29,057 nucleotides of DNA from Bartonella krasnovii (GTDB lineage Bacteria > Pseudomonadota > Alphaproteobacteria > Rhizobiales > Rhizobiaceae), in the NCBI RefSeq assembly GCF_003606345.3, contig NZ_CP042965.1, positions 1-29,057 on the forward strand, written 5' to 3'. Positions 22,439-29,057 of this stretch are shown piece by piece. Under the pieces are notes generated by a model. The model ran no database searches and was not told the origin of the DNA. It was given only the letters and a program-made list of their open reading frames with translations. The position numbers and the translations under genes are program-made. Numbering within the stretch: the stretch's first letter is position 1; every line of letters begins with the position of its first letter.

Positions 22439-24942
22439 TGCTTAAATTAAAACCTTTTCGCTCTACTATTGCGGGGCTTCCTGATCTTTTAAATTTTGCG
22501 GCTTTAATTGATGACGGCATTATCTTGGGAAAAGACGGTTCTTTGTTGGCTGGTTTTTTCATTCGTGGTGATGATCCCATGTCAGCAACGGATATAGAAC
22601 GAAATTATATAACGGGCTTGGTTAACACATATCTTTCTCGTTTTCATTCGGGATGGGCGATATGGGTAGATGCCATACGCATAGAGTCACCAAGTTATTC
22701 AGATCCAGAATTATCTCATTTTCCTGATCCTATTACAGCATTGATTGATGCAGAAAGACGGTTTTATTTTAAGCAAAGTGAAGTGCATTATGAGACGGAA
22801 TATGCTTTGTTAATGCAATATCTACCACCTACTCGAAAATCATCAAAGTTAGGGGAAATTGTATATGAAGACGATACAGTTGAGTCAACCACACCCGCTG
22901 AACGTTTACTTGATGAATTTAAAAAGAAAATAGATGATTTTTATATTGGGATTGGTGATCTGCTTAAAATGCAGAGGATGAAAACAATCACTATTAAGAA
23001 TGGTGATGAAGTCTACGACAGTGACCAACTTGTTAATTATTTACATTATGCGATTAATGGTGAAGCGATTGCTCTTCGAATACCAGATTGTCCAATGTAT
23101 TTAGATTCATGGCTTGGTTATACTGATTTGTGGCCTGGAGATATTCCACGACTTGGGGATAAATTTATTTCCTGTATTTCAATTGACGGTTTTCCAACAG
23201 CTAGTTATCCTGGAATATTAGACATTCTTGATGGTTTTCCTTTACATTATAGATGGTCAAGTCGTTTTATATTTATGGACCAGCATGAAGCTGTTGCTGC
23301 ATTAAATAAATATAGATTAAAATGGCAACAAAAAGTGAGGGGATTCTTTTCGCAGGTTTTTAAAACCAATAAAGGGACTATTAATACTGATGCTTTGTTG
23401 ATGGCACAACAAGCTGAAACAGCAATGAACGAAGCTCGTTCGGGGATTGTTGCTTACGGTTATTATTCACCAACAATTGTTTTAATGCATGAAGACCGTG
23501 AGGTTTTAGCAGAAAATGCTAGGTTAATTAAACGCGAAATTGAACATAAAGGTTTTGCTGCTCGTATTGAAACAGTCAATACAATGGAAGCGTGGTTAGG
23601 GACAATTGCTGGCCAAACTTATCCAAATATTAGACGTCCATTGATTAATACTCAAAACCTTGCTGATATGTTACCTCTTTCAAGTGTATGGCCAGGTTTA
23701 CAAATTAATCCTTGTCCTCTCTATCCTGATAATTCTCCTGCTTTATCTCAAGTAGTAACAACAGGTGCAACGCCCTTTCGGGTTAACTTACATGTTGATG
23801 ATGTTGGCCACACACTTGTATTTGGCCCAACCGGAGCTGGAAAATCAACACTTTTAGCGTTTCTATTAGCGCAAGCGCGTAGATATTGGTCAAGGGCAAC
23901 AGATAAAGATGGTAAGCATTTACCTGCTAATATTACTGCTTTTGATAAAGGTCGTTCATTATATGCATTGTGTTATGCTATAGATGGACGTCATTATGAT
24001 ATTGGTGATAGTGATAGTGCTGTCGGTGCTCTTATGCCTCTTGCAGACATTGATACAGAAGCCGATAATCTTTGGGCGCAAGAATGGATTGCTGTTTGCT
24101 ATGAATTGCAGACGGGGCAAGCGCCGTCTCCTCAGCAAAAAATGGAAATTCATCGTGCAATGAAGCAGATGAGTAAAACCCCTAAGAATATGCGTTCACT
24201 CAGTAATTTTGTTACGACGATTCAGAACCAAGAAATTCGTGATGCACTCGCACATTATACGATTTCTGGTGCTATGGGACATTTGTTAGATGGTCAAGAA
24301 CAGTTTGAAGATCATAATGACTTTATTGTCTATGAAATTGATGAACTCATGAAGCTAGGTGATAAAAATGGTTTACCTGTTTTGTTATATCTGTTTAGAC
24401 GTTTTGAAAGAAGCTTGAAAGGACAACCATCTATTCTTTCACTTGACGAAGCATGGATTATGCTTGGACATCCTGTTTTTCGTGAAAAAATTCGTGAATG
24501 GTTAAAAGAATTAAGGAAAAAGAATTGCCTTGTAATCATGGCAACACAAAGTCTGTCTGATGCAGTTCGTTCGGGTATTCTTGATGTTTTGTTGGAACAG
24601 TGTCCTACTAAGATATTACTTCCGAATGAAGAAGCAGAAACAAAGGGTGCTGAGGGGGCTCCGGGAGCAGTTGATCTATATAGAATGATTGGTTTGAATG
24701 ATAAAGAAATTCAAATTATCAAAACAGCAAAAAAGAAAAGACAATATTATTATAAATCTATTCTTGGCCGCCGTCTTTTTGAGTTAGGATTAGGTGATGT
24801 AGCTCTTTCTTTTGTAGCAATTTCTAGTAAAGAAGATCTCGCTGAAGTTAAAAAACTTATCAATGAAGATGCAAAAAACTGGCCTTTTAAATGGCTTGAA
24901 ATGAGGGGAGTTAATTATGAAAAATACCTTGAAAAAATTTAA
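22438..24942 (+). CDS. trbE: TrbE, VirB4-like ATPase
   Basis: This 834-residue AAA+ ATPase powers pilus assembly and substrate transfer. The N-terminal CagE/VirB4 domain (about 1-380) includes LINTQNLADMLPLSSVWPG just before the motor. Walker A GPTGAGKST is at about 463-471, Walker B LSLDEAWIML near 667-676, and the ATQSLSDA motif follows. The start ATG 22438 overlaps the trbD stop (TGATG); a TTG one codon earlier is less likely. It overlaps trbJ by 26 bp, with the trbJ ribosome site inside it. Confidence 0.92.
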   Translation: MLKLKPFRSTIAGLPDLLNFAALIDDGIILGKDGSLLAGFFIRGDDPMSATDIERNYITGLVNTYLSRFHSGWAIWVDAIRIESPSYSDPELSHFPDPITALIDAERRFYFKQSEVHYETEYALLMQYLPPTRKSSKLGEIVYEDDTVESTTPAERLLDEFKKKIDDFYIGIGDLLKMQRMKTITIKNGDEVYDSDQLVNYLHYAINGEAIALRIPDCPMYLDSWLGYTDLWPGDIPRLGDKFISCISIDGFPTASYPGILDILDGFPLHYRWSSRFIFMDQHEAVAALNKYRLKWQQKVRGFFSQVFKTNKGTINTDALLMAQQAETAMNEARSGIVAYGYYSPTIVLMHEDREVLAENARLIKREIEHKGFAARIETVNTMEAWLGTIAGQTYPNIRRPLINTQNLADMLPLSSVWPGLQINPCPLYPDNSPALSQVVTTGATPFRVNLHVDDVGHTLVFGPTGAGKSTLLAFLLAQARRYWSRATDKDGKHLPANITAFDKGRSLYALCYAIDGRHYDIGDSDSAVGALMPLADIDTEADNLWAQEWIAVCYELQTGQAPSPQQKMEIHRAMKQMSKTPKNMRSLSNFVTTIQNQEIRDALAHYTISGAMGHLLDGQEQFEDHNDFIVYEIDELMKLGDKNGLPVLLYLFRRFERSLKGQPSILSLDEAWIMLGHPVFREKIREWLKELRKKNCLVIMATQSLSDAVRSGILDVLLEQCPTKILLPNEEAETKGAEGAPGAVDLYRMIGLNDKEIQIIKTAKKKRQYYYKSILGRRLFELGLGDVALSFVAISSKEDLAEVKKLINEDAKNWPFKWLEMRGVNYEKYLEKI

Positions 24943-25672
24943 ATTTCTTTTTTTGTTCAGTGCATTTTGTTCAGTTAATTGTTGCTCTATGCTTTATCCA
25001 ACGAATGCTTTTGCATTTTTTTGTGCAAATTGTGCAACTGTTTGGAACCAAATGAGCCAATATGTTGAAGCTGTTAACACACAAATTAACACAGCTAAAC
25101 AACTTCAAACGCAGCTTCAACAATATAAAGATATGGTGAAACAGGGGCTTTCATTTTCTAGTCCACAATTTGATGGTTTGCAGAGTACTTTGCAAAAATT
25201 GAAACAAGTTTATCAAGATAGTCAGAGCATTTCTTATAATATGGGAAATCTAAATAGCAGGTTCGAAAAAATGTTTCCTGGTTATGAAGATTATTTAAAA
25301 AACTCTGGTAAGATGAATCCAAAAAAAGATTATAGAAAGTGGGCGGAAACGGGTCTTTCTAATTCACGTGTTGCGATTGAAGCTGCAGGGATTAACACTA
25401 GCAGTTTTGATGATGAAGATAAAATGATGCAAAAACTTGTTGATCGTTCAGCAAGCGCAGAAGGGCGTATGCAAGCCATTCAAGCTGGAAATGAAATTGC
25501 GGCACAACAAGTTAAACAATTGCAACTACTTCGTGATCTTGTTGCTAATAATACCACTTTGCAAGCAAATTACACAGCCAATGAGGTGGAGCGTAAAGCA
25601 AAAAATGAAGCTGCTGCTGAAAAGTTTTTTGATGAAGAACTAACTTCTACAGATCGTAATCATGGATTTTAA
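24917..25672 (+). CDS. trbJ: TrbJ, VirB5-like minor pilus protein
   Basis: This is a 251-residue exported protein. The signal peptide is about residues 1-37 (cleavage near TNAFA), followed by a helical coiled-coil body (VEAVNTQINTAKQLQTQLQQ and repeated Gln-rich helices) and DRSASAEGRMQAIQAGNEIA, a block typical of TrbJ. ATG 24917 follows GGGGAG inside trbE. The last 17 residues (KFFDEELTSTDRNHGF region) are nearly identical to the tail of the reversed trbK-like gene at 27297, because both 3' ends share a 54-bp repeat. This tail may be a later addition to TrbJ. The stop overlaps the trbL start. Confidence 0.88.
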   Translation: MKNTLKKFKFLFLFSAFCSVNCCSMLYPTNAFAFFCANCATVWNQMSQYVEAVNTQINTAKQLQTQLQQYKDMVKQGLSFSSPQFDGLQSTLQKLKQVYQDSQSISYNMGNLNSRFEKMFPGYEDYLKNSGKMNPKKDYRKWAETGLSNSRVAIEAAGINTSSFDDEDKMMQKLVDRSASAEGRMQAIQAGNEIAAQQVKQLQLLRDLVANNTTLQANYTANEVERKAKNEAAAEKFFDEELTSTDRNHGF

Positions 25673-25673
25673 A
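25620..25673. repeat. Left copy of a 54-bp inverted repeat (3' end of trbJ, start of trbL)
   Basis: The segment matches the reverse complement of 27296-27349 at 52 of 54 positions. It covers the last codons of trbJ and the first codons of trbL (ATGGATTTTAAA). Confidence 0.9.
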
Positions 25674-27206
25674 AAAATAAAAAATTATCAAGTGTTAAGC
25701 AATAAAAAAATAGTTTTTTTATTATTTTTTCTGCTTATTATTGGTTGCACCATTTTTGCAGATGTTTCTTTTGCAAAATCTATAGACAGTACTAAATCAT
25801 TTAATGGTTTATTAGATTTGATACAAAAACAATCTCAAAGTTGGTATTCAAAATTACATCATTATGGTTTTCGCCTTTTTTGGTTATTGGCCGCTCTTCA
25901 ATTTCTTTTTAGCTTTATTCCTCTTTTATTTAAACAGTCTGATATTGCTGATTTTGTAGGAGAATTGGTTAAGTTCATTCTTGTGATAGGCTTTTTTGCT
26001 GCTCTTTTGGAATATTCTCAAGAATGGGGTGAAGCTATTGTTGAGAGTTTTCGTACAGCAGCAGCTCATGCAGGTGGAAGATCTAGGAGTCTTTTTCCTG
26101 GAGTGGTTTTAGATGAAAGCATTAAGCTTGCTATGGCTATGATAAATACTAGTACTTGGAATCCTATAACTGCTGTGTTGCTTGCTCTTCAAGCTGCTGT
26201 TGTTTTTTTATGCTTTGGTTTTATTGCAGTTTTACTGGCTGTTACAATTATAGAGTCGTATATTGTGATTAATGCATCTGTAATATTTATGGGTTTTGGT
26301 GCTTCTCAATGGACACGAGAAATAAGCATAACAACATTTCGTTATGCTGTCGCTGTTGGAGCAAAGCTTTTTGTAATAACACTTTTAGTGACCTTGATTT
26401 CCAATTCTATTATGGAATGGAAAAAAGCATATGTTTATTCTGATGCGTCAAATTGGACATTGCTAGGACTTTCTTTGTTATGTGCGTATTTAACAAAGAC
26501 TATTCCGGAAATTATTGCTGGTTTAATTTCTGGATCAAGTGGTGGAAGTGGTGCAACTATTGGAGCAATGGCTGGTGCTGCTGTAGGAGCAGCTGCGAGC
26601 ATAGCTGCTATAGCAGCAACTGGTGGGGCAGCAGCACCAGCTGCAGCTGGTGGAGCATCCGCAGCTGGTGGAGCATCCGCAGCTGGTGGAGCATCCGCAG
26701 CTGGTGGAGCATCCGCAGCTGGTGGTGGTGGAGCATCCGCAGCTGGTGGAATGGGCGGTGGCGGCTCTATGATGGGACCAGGAAGTAATGTAAACGCTTC
26801 TAAAATGACTGGAAACTCTTTTAAAGATAGTGGTAGTAAACCTCAATCTGGGGGAAATCCACGTGTAGCTGGAGGGGAAAACCGTTCCACTAGTACTAGT
26901 CAACCTCAAGCTAAATCGGTTTCTTCGGATCAATCATCGGTTTCTCCAGATCAATCTAAGTCACCTTTTTTCAAAATGAGAGATGTGGCTGATATGACTT
27001 TAAAAGGTACTGGACATATGGCTGCTTTTTGTATTCCAGGAATGGAAGATGCATCAAATCTTAGTCTTAATGCTCCACCTGCACCACCAGAATATAACGA
27101 TATCCAATTTTCTAGTGATAATAAATCTCAATCTGATGAAGCTAAAACAAGTAATATGATGGAAAATACAATTTCTGGAGCAGAATCTATAATAAATAAA
27201 AACTAA
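25662..27206 (+). CDS. trbL: TrbL, VirB6-like polytopic membrane protein
   Basis: This 514-residue inner-membrane channel component has several hydrophobic segments between about residues 17 and 280 (for example KIVFLLFFLLIIGCTIFAD, LFWLLAALQFLFSFIPLLF and VFLCFGFIAVLLAVTIIES), including the conserved MGFGASQWTREISITTFRYA block. An Ala/Gly region follows, with a six-residue A-A-G-G-A-S repeat (about 328-363), and then a polar Ser/Gln-rich cytoplasmic tail. ATG 25662 overlaps the end of trbJ by 11 bases. In RP4 order trbK would sit between trbJ and trbL; here it lies beyond trbL on the other strand. A terminator follows. Confidence 0.88.
   Translation: MDFKKIKNYQVLSNKKIVFLLFFLLIIGCTIFADVSFAKSIDSTKSFNGLLDLIQKQSQSWYSKLHHYGFRLFWLLAALQFLFSFIPLLFKQSDIADFVGELVKFILVIGFFAALLEYSQEWGEAIVESFRTAAAHAGGRSRSLFPGVVLDESIKLAMAMINTSTWNPITAVLLALQAAVVFLCFGFIAVLLAVTIIESYIVINASVIFMGFGASQWTREISITTFRYAVAVGAKLFVITLLVTLISNSIMEWKKAYVYSDASNWTLLGLSLLCAYLTKTIPEIIAGLISGSSGGSGATIGAMAGAAVGAAASIAAIAATGGAAAPAAAGGASAAGGASAAGGASAAGGASAAGGGGASAAGGMGGGGSMMGPGSNVNASKMTGNSFKDSGSKPQSGGNPRVAGGENRSTSTSQPQAKSVSSDQSSVSPDQSKSPFFKMRDVADMTLKGTGHMAAFCIPGMEDASNLSLNAPPAPPEYNDIQFSSDNKSQSDEAKTSNMMENTISGAESIINKN
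26643..26750 (+). repeat. 18-bp tandem repeat inside trbL
   Basis: The unit GCAGCTGGTGGAGCATCC occurs four times without change (26643-26714), once with a six-base GGTGGT insertion (26715-26738) and once partially (26739-26750). It encodes A-A-G-G-A-S in frame, so copy-number changes by slippage would lengthen or shorten TrbL without breaking it. Confidence 0.95.
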
Positions 27207-27226
27207 AGAGACTTTAGTTTTATTTT
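27201..27226 (+). terminator. Intrinsic terminator of the trbB-trbL operon
   Basis: AACTAAAG (27201-27208) and CTTTAGTT (27212-27219) form an 8-bp stem around AGA, followed by TTATTTTG. The trbL stop codon (27204-27206) lies inside the left arm. The stem is AT-rich, so strength is moderate. Confidence 0.6.
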
Positions 27227-27295
27227 GAGAAAGCAGATAGTAGTTTCTTTAGTTTGAGATTGATAATTTACATTTTATTGTCGTAAGCTATGTAA

Positions 27296-27349
27296 TTTAA
27301 AATCCATGATCACGATCTGTAGAAGTTAATTCTTCATCAAAAAACTTTT
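27296..27349. repeat. Right copy of the 54-bp inverted repeat (3' end of the trbK-like gene)
   Basis: Reverse-complement match to 25620-25673 with two differences. It includes the last codons of the trbK-like gene and, on the minus strand, a vestigial ATGGATTTTAAA as at the start of trbL, which here runs into a stop after ten codons. Confidence 0.9.
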
Positions 27350-27461
27350 TAGCTTGTTCTTCCTGTTGGGTCTTACGCTTTTCCTCTTCAGTTTTACCAC
27401 AACCGGTAATACTAAATCCTACAGCTAACATAACGATGCATAATAAAATGTTTTTTTTCAT
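27297..27461 (-). CDS. trbK: TrbK-like small lipoprotein, probable entry exclusion
   Basis: This 54-residue protein begins MKKNILLCIVMLAVGFSITGC, with a good lipobox (ITGC, acylated cysteine at 21). A charged helix (KTEEEKRKTQQEEQAKKFF) and the tail DEELTSTDRDHGF follow. Short lipoproteins of this design encoded with trbJ and trbL are the TrbK entry-exclusion proteins of IncP systems, which stop a donor from receiving the same plasmid. It has GAGGG at a good distance from the ATG. It is unusual in being on the minus strand downstream of trbL instead of between trbJ and trbL. Its tail is shared with TrbJ. A CATAC/GTATG palindrome (27500-27513) lies upstream, possibly in its promoter. Confidence 0.75.
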   Translation of the reverse strand: MKKNILLCIVMLAVGFSITGCGKTEEEKRKTQQEEQAKKFFDEELTSTDRDHGF

Positions 27462-27499
27462 TTTTATCCCTCTTTAAATTTACTATGTGGCAATATCAT

Positions 27500-27513
27500 C
27501 ATACTAAGGTATG
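27500..27513 (-). promoter_or_regulatory. Palindrome upstream of the trbK-like gene
   Basis: CATACTAAGGTATG has inverted arms CATAC/GTATG and contains AAGGTAT, the core of the parA operator boxes. On the minus strand it overlaps a TATGAT -10-like hexamer (27503-27498), but no good -35 is seen. A single short site could occur by chance. Confidence 0.3.
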
Positions 27514-27601
27514 AGATGGTTTATTGTATTGGTGTACAGATTGAATTATCGCGATCTTTTGTTTTTTTATGAGCATTGTTAATGGGGAATGTGTAAATAG
27601 T

Positions 27602-27862
27602 TTACCTTAAAAAGCGTATCAATGTTTCATAACAAAAAATGAGAAGGAAAGAGCCAAAACTGACAATAAACAACAAAAACATGGGGTATATTAATGATGA
27701 TATTGACCGATTTACTGATGTAAAATGTATTGCAATAGGAAGTCCAACTAATGTTATAAAAGATATAACTGATAGAACGCTTAGTATAACTATTACAGGA
27801 CCACGAAACCACAAAAGCAAAAGAAGCAATGCACTTTTGCCCATTTGTAGTTTTGAGATCAT
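27602..27862 (-). CDS. Small two-helix membrane protein
   Basis: This is an 86-residue hydrophobic protein with two predicted membrane segments (about 21-46, GPVIVILSVLSVISFITLVG, and 59-80, YPMFLLFIVSFGSFLLIFC) and a short polar start (MISKLQMGKSA). The minus-strand ATG at 27862 follows GAGGGG at short spacing, a good ribosome site. This strand is favoured over an overlapping rightward frame, which has no membrane or domain pattern and no Shine-Dalgarno. No family is recognised; it could be an immunity or exclusion-type protein, but that is only suggested by its size and by the neighbouring trbK. Confidence 0.55.
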   Translation of the reverse strand: MISKLQMGKSALLLLLLWFRGPVIVILSVLSVISFITLVGLPIAIHFTSVNRSISSLIYPMFLLFIVSFGSFLLIFCYETLIRFLR

Positions 27863-27924
27863 TTTCCCCTCACGCGCTTAAATTAAGATGTCTCATAATA
27901 TATAAATACGATAAATGATACAAG

Positions 27925-28509
27925 TCATATTTTTGTAAAATCTTCGAGATCTGTTTGATATTCATTAGATGGAATATCTGATTTGGTAGAGGATGGCTCT
28001 ATTTGATATTCTTTCATAAAAGTAATTTTATTTCCTTTGAAGAATAGAATTGGATTGATCCAATATTGATTAGGTAATTTTGGTTTTAAAATTCCTTTTT
28101 GTATGAGCTCTCTTAAACCATTGTGAAAAGTTCTGTCGACCATATCGTGCTTTTTTCCATTAACGCCTCCATCAAACCAAATTAGAGTAATACTATTATT
28201 ATTTTTGTTTTCTGTCTTATTAGATTGACACTCCTCTAAAACAATTATCAAAACACGATGACCTGTACGAGATAAATTAAAAACTGTTTGGATTCCATTA
28301 GCAAAGATTTCTATAAATTTTTTTTCATTTGTTTTTTCTGTCACATGAATTGTAGGTATTACCTCTGTTCTATTTGTATCAGTGTTGATGAATTTTTGTT
28401 GTGTAATGGATGTTTTTACAATTTTGTTATCGGCAAAAATTTCAGATTTTTTGAGAAAAGGATTTTCACACGGTGAAAATTTTTGCTTTCGCAAGTTTAT
28501 TTTATCCAT
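27925..28509 (-). CDS. RepL-like winged-helix replication protein
   Basis: This protein has 194 residues from ATG 28509 (MDKINLRKQKFSPCENPF); an extension to 28569 is possible but starts in sequence without family features. The C-terminal half shows the RepL-type winged-helix pattern HNGLRELIQKGILKPKLPN, then QYWINPILFFKGNKITF, found in RepL/RepA-like plasmid replication proteins. The N-terminal half is polar, with a short hydrophobic strand (HRVLIIVLEE). It is divergent from a second protein with the same C-terminal pattern at 28634. Whether it initiates replication here, where RepC is present, or acts as a regulator is unknown. Confidence 0.65.
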   Translation of the reverse strand: MDKINLRKQKFSPCENPFLKKSEIFADNKIVKTSITQQKFINTDTNRTEVIPTIHVTEKTNEKKFIEIFANGIQTVFNLSRTGHRVLIIVLEECQSNKTENKNNNSITLIWFDGGVNGKKHDMVDRTFHNGLRELIQKGILKPKLPNQYWINPILFFKGNKITFMKEYQIEPSSTKSDIPSNEYQTDLEDFTKI

Positions 28510-28633
28510 TTTGATTATCCATTGAATTTTTATGCATCTATTACAACTTTGGAATTTTTTTCTTCGCAAAAAACAAAATCAACTTGACCTTCAAACGAAT
28601 ACAAGATAGTCTAGTGTTTATTCTTATCCTAAT
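28510..28633. promoter_or_regulatory. Divergent intergenic region between the two RepL-like genes
   Basis: About 124 bp, AT-rich. On the plus strand TTGACC at 28584-28589 could be a -35, with only a weak -10 (TAGTCT at 28607-28612). No repeats or iterons are evident. Confidence 0.3.
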
Positions 28634-29057
28634 ATGGCAATTATATTACCACAAATGACTGTTAGTATATCAACTAAACAAAGAAAGCAAACCGTTAGGT
28701 ATGATCAGTGTCCTTTCATGAATGATCTTGTGCTTTCTACTAAGGATTCAGAAGAGCAGATCATTACTAATGTTGAACTCATTTTTGATCTCAAAGCAGC
28801 AGGAATAAAAGTTTTTTTAGTTTTGGCTTGGATACTTCGGAACAGATTAATTCGCATGAATACAATAGTTTTGGATAAAGCTGTTCTAAAAATGTTTCTT
28901 GCGTCTCAAGACAAAAAACTAGCATTGTCACCAACAACCTTTTTCCGTGGTATATCAGAATTAGAAAAAGCGGGCATTATTGCTAAACAAAACCATAGAG
29001 GTTGGTATTTTATAAATCCAGATTTTTTATTGGATCGTAAGTCAATTGTTTTTAAAA
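28634..29057 (+). CDS. RepL-like winged-helix protein, open at the window edge
   Basis: ATG 28634 opens a frame with 141 codons to the end of the window. The middle has a helical segment (LIFDLKAAGIKVFLVLAWIL) and the C-terminal part a winged-helix pattern (SPTTFFRGISELEKAGIIAK then WYFINPDFLLDRKSIVF), parallel to the divergent gene's LRELIQKGIL...YWINPILFFKGNKITF. Similar winged helices occur in RepL-type replication proteins. No convincing Shine-Dalgarno precedes the ATG. If the sequence is circular, the gene ends at base 17 and the product is 146 residues. It may be a paralogue or regulator of its neighbour. Confidence 0.6.
   Translation, partial: MAIILPQMTVSISTKQRKQTVRYDQCPFMNDLVLSTKDSEEQIITNVELIFDLKAAGIKVFLVLAWILRNRLIRMNTIVLDKAVLKMFLASQDKKLALSPTTFFRGISELEKAGIIAKQNHRGWYFINPDFLLDRKSIVFK

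Noticed and set aside
26643..26750. Short regular repeats as a CRISPR array
   Set aside because: The units are contiguous, with no spacers of unique sequence, and are in frame with a protein.
26453..26933. Frames rich in Trp/Ser or Ser/Cys/Thr over the trbL repeat
   Set aside because: They mirror the 18-bp repeat in other frames and have no ribosome site. The Ala/Gly frame continues the membrane protein TrbL.
27639..27881. Rightward 80-aa frame opposite the small membrane protein
   Set aside because: It has no Shine-Dalgarno and a featureless translation; the opposite strand has GAGGGG and two clear membrane helices.

Overview
The window looks like an AT-rich alphaproteobacterial conjugative plasmid, most probably from Bartonella. 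This host call is inference. It rests on a RepC-type initiator (an alphaproteobacterial replicon family), the very low GC content, an Xre-type regulator preceded by a highly structured RNA-like element (an arrangement described in Bartonella), and a YdcK-like beta-helix protein. The reading frame open at the right edge (28634 to 29057) continues in frame into base 1 and stops at base 17. The window may therefore be one complete circular plasmid of 29,057 bp, although that junction is only modest evidence.

Layout. Bases 1-3772 are the maintenance block: a likely antisense RNA, repC, a small ORF, a serine recombinase, and a parA/ribbon-helix-helix partition pair behind a set of GGTAT-box operators. 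Bases 3805-5689 hold an Xre regulator, about 850 bp of structured non-coding DNA and a YdcK-like gene. Bases 5794-9744 are an IncP (RP4)-type relaxosome region. traK-traL-traM run leftward and traJ-traI run rightward from a central oriT, the same divergent arrangement as in RP4. Bases 9906-13261 are trbF-trbG-trbH-trbI, the core complex and inner-membrane bridge of the mating pore. Bases 13376-20566 contain a truncated recombinase, a small two-gene cassette, then traG (coupling protein), traF (pilin protease), a 58-aa ORF, traC (ArdC/primase) and a second, longer copy of the two-gene cassette. Bases 20749-27206 are trbB-trbC-trbD-trbE-trbJ-trbL. A trbK-like lipoprotein gene follows in reverse orientation. 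Bases 27602-29057 hold a small membrane protein and two divergent RepL-like winged-helix proteins.

How it works together. TraK, TraJ and TraI should form the relaxosome at oriT and nick one strand. TraG hands the relaxase-DNA complex to the Trb channel. TrbB and TrbE are its ATPases, TrbC is the pilin (probably cyclised by TraF), TrbF/G/H/I form the scaffold and core, and TrbJ/L form the pilus-tip and inner-membrane parts. TraC can act in the recipient as primase and anti-restriction protein, and TrbK would block redundant entry. RepC plus antisense RNA controls copy number, and ParA with its partner segregates copies.

Most unusual points: (i) a duplicated overlapping gene pair (101 aa plus 182 or 60 aa) whose second gene has no ATG/GTG/TTG start in its coding 5' part but an ATT after a strong Shine-Dalgarno; (ii) a promoter architecture shared by both cassettes and the trbB operon; (iii) a 54-bp inverted repeat formed by the 3' ends of trbJ and the reversed trbK, flanking trbL; (iv) a roughly 150-nt multi-helix element upstream of the Xre gene; (v) two oppositely oriented nic-like sequences in oriT. 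No antibiotic-resistance gene, tRNA, rRNA, CRISPR array or complete insertion sequence was seen.
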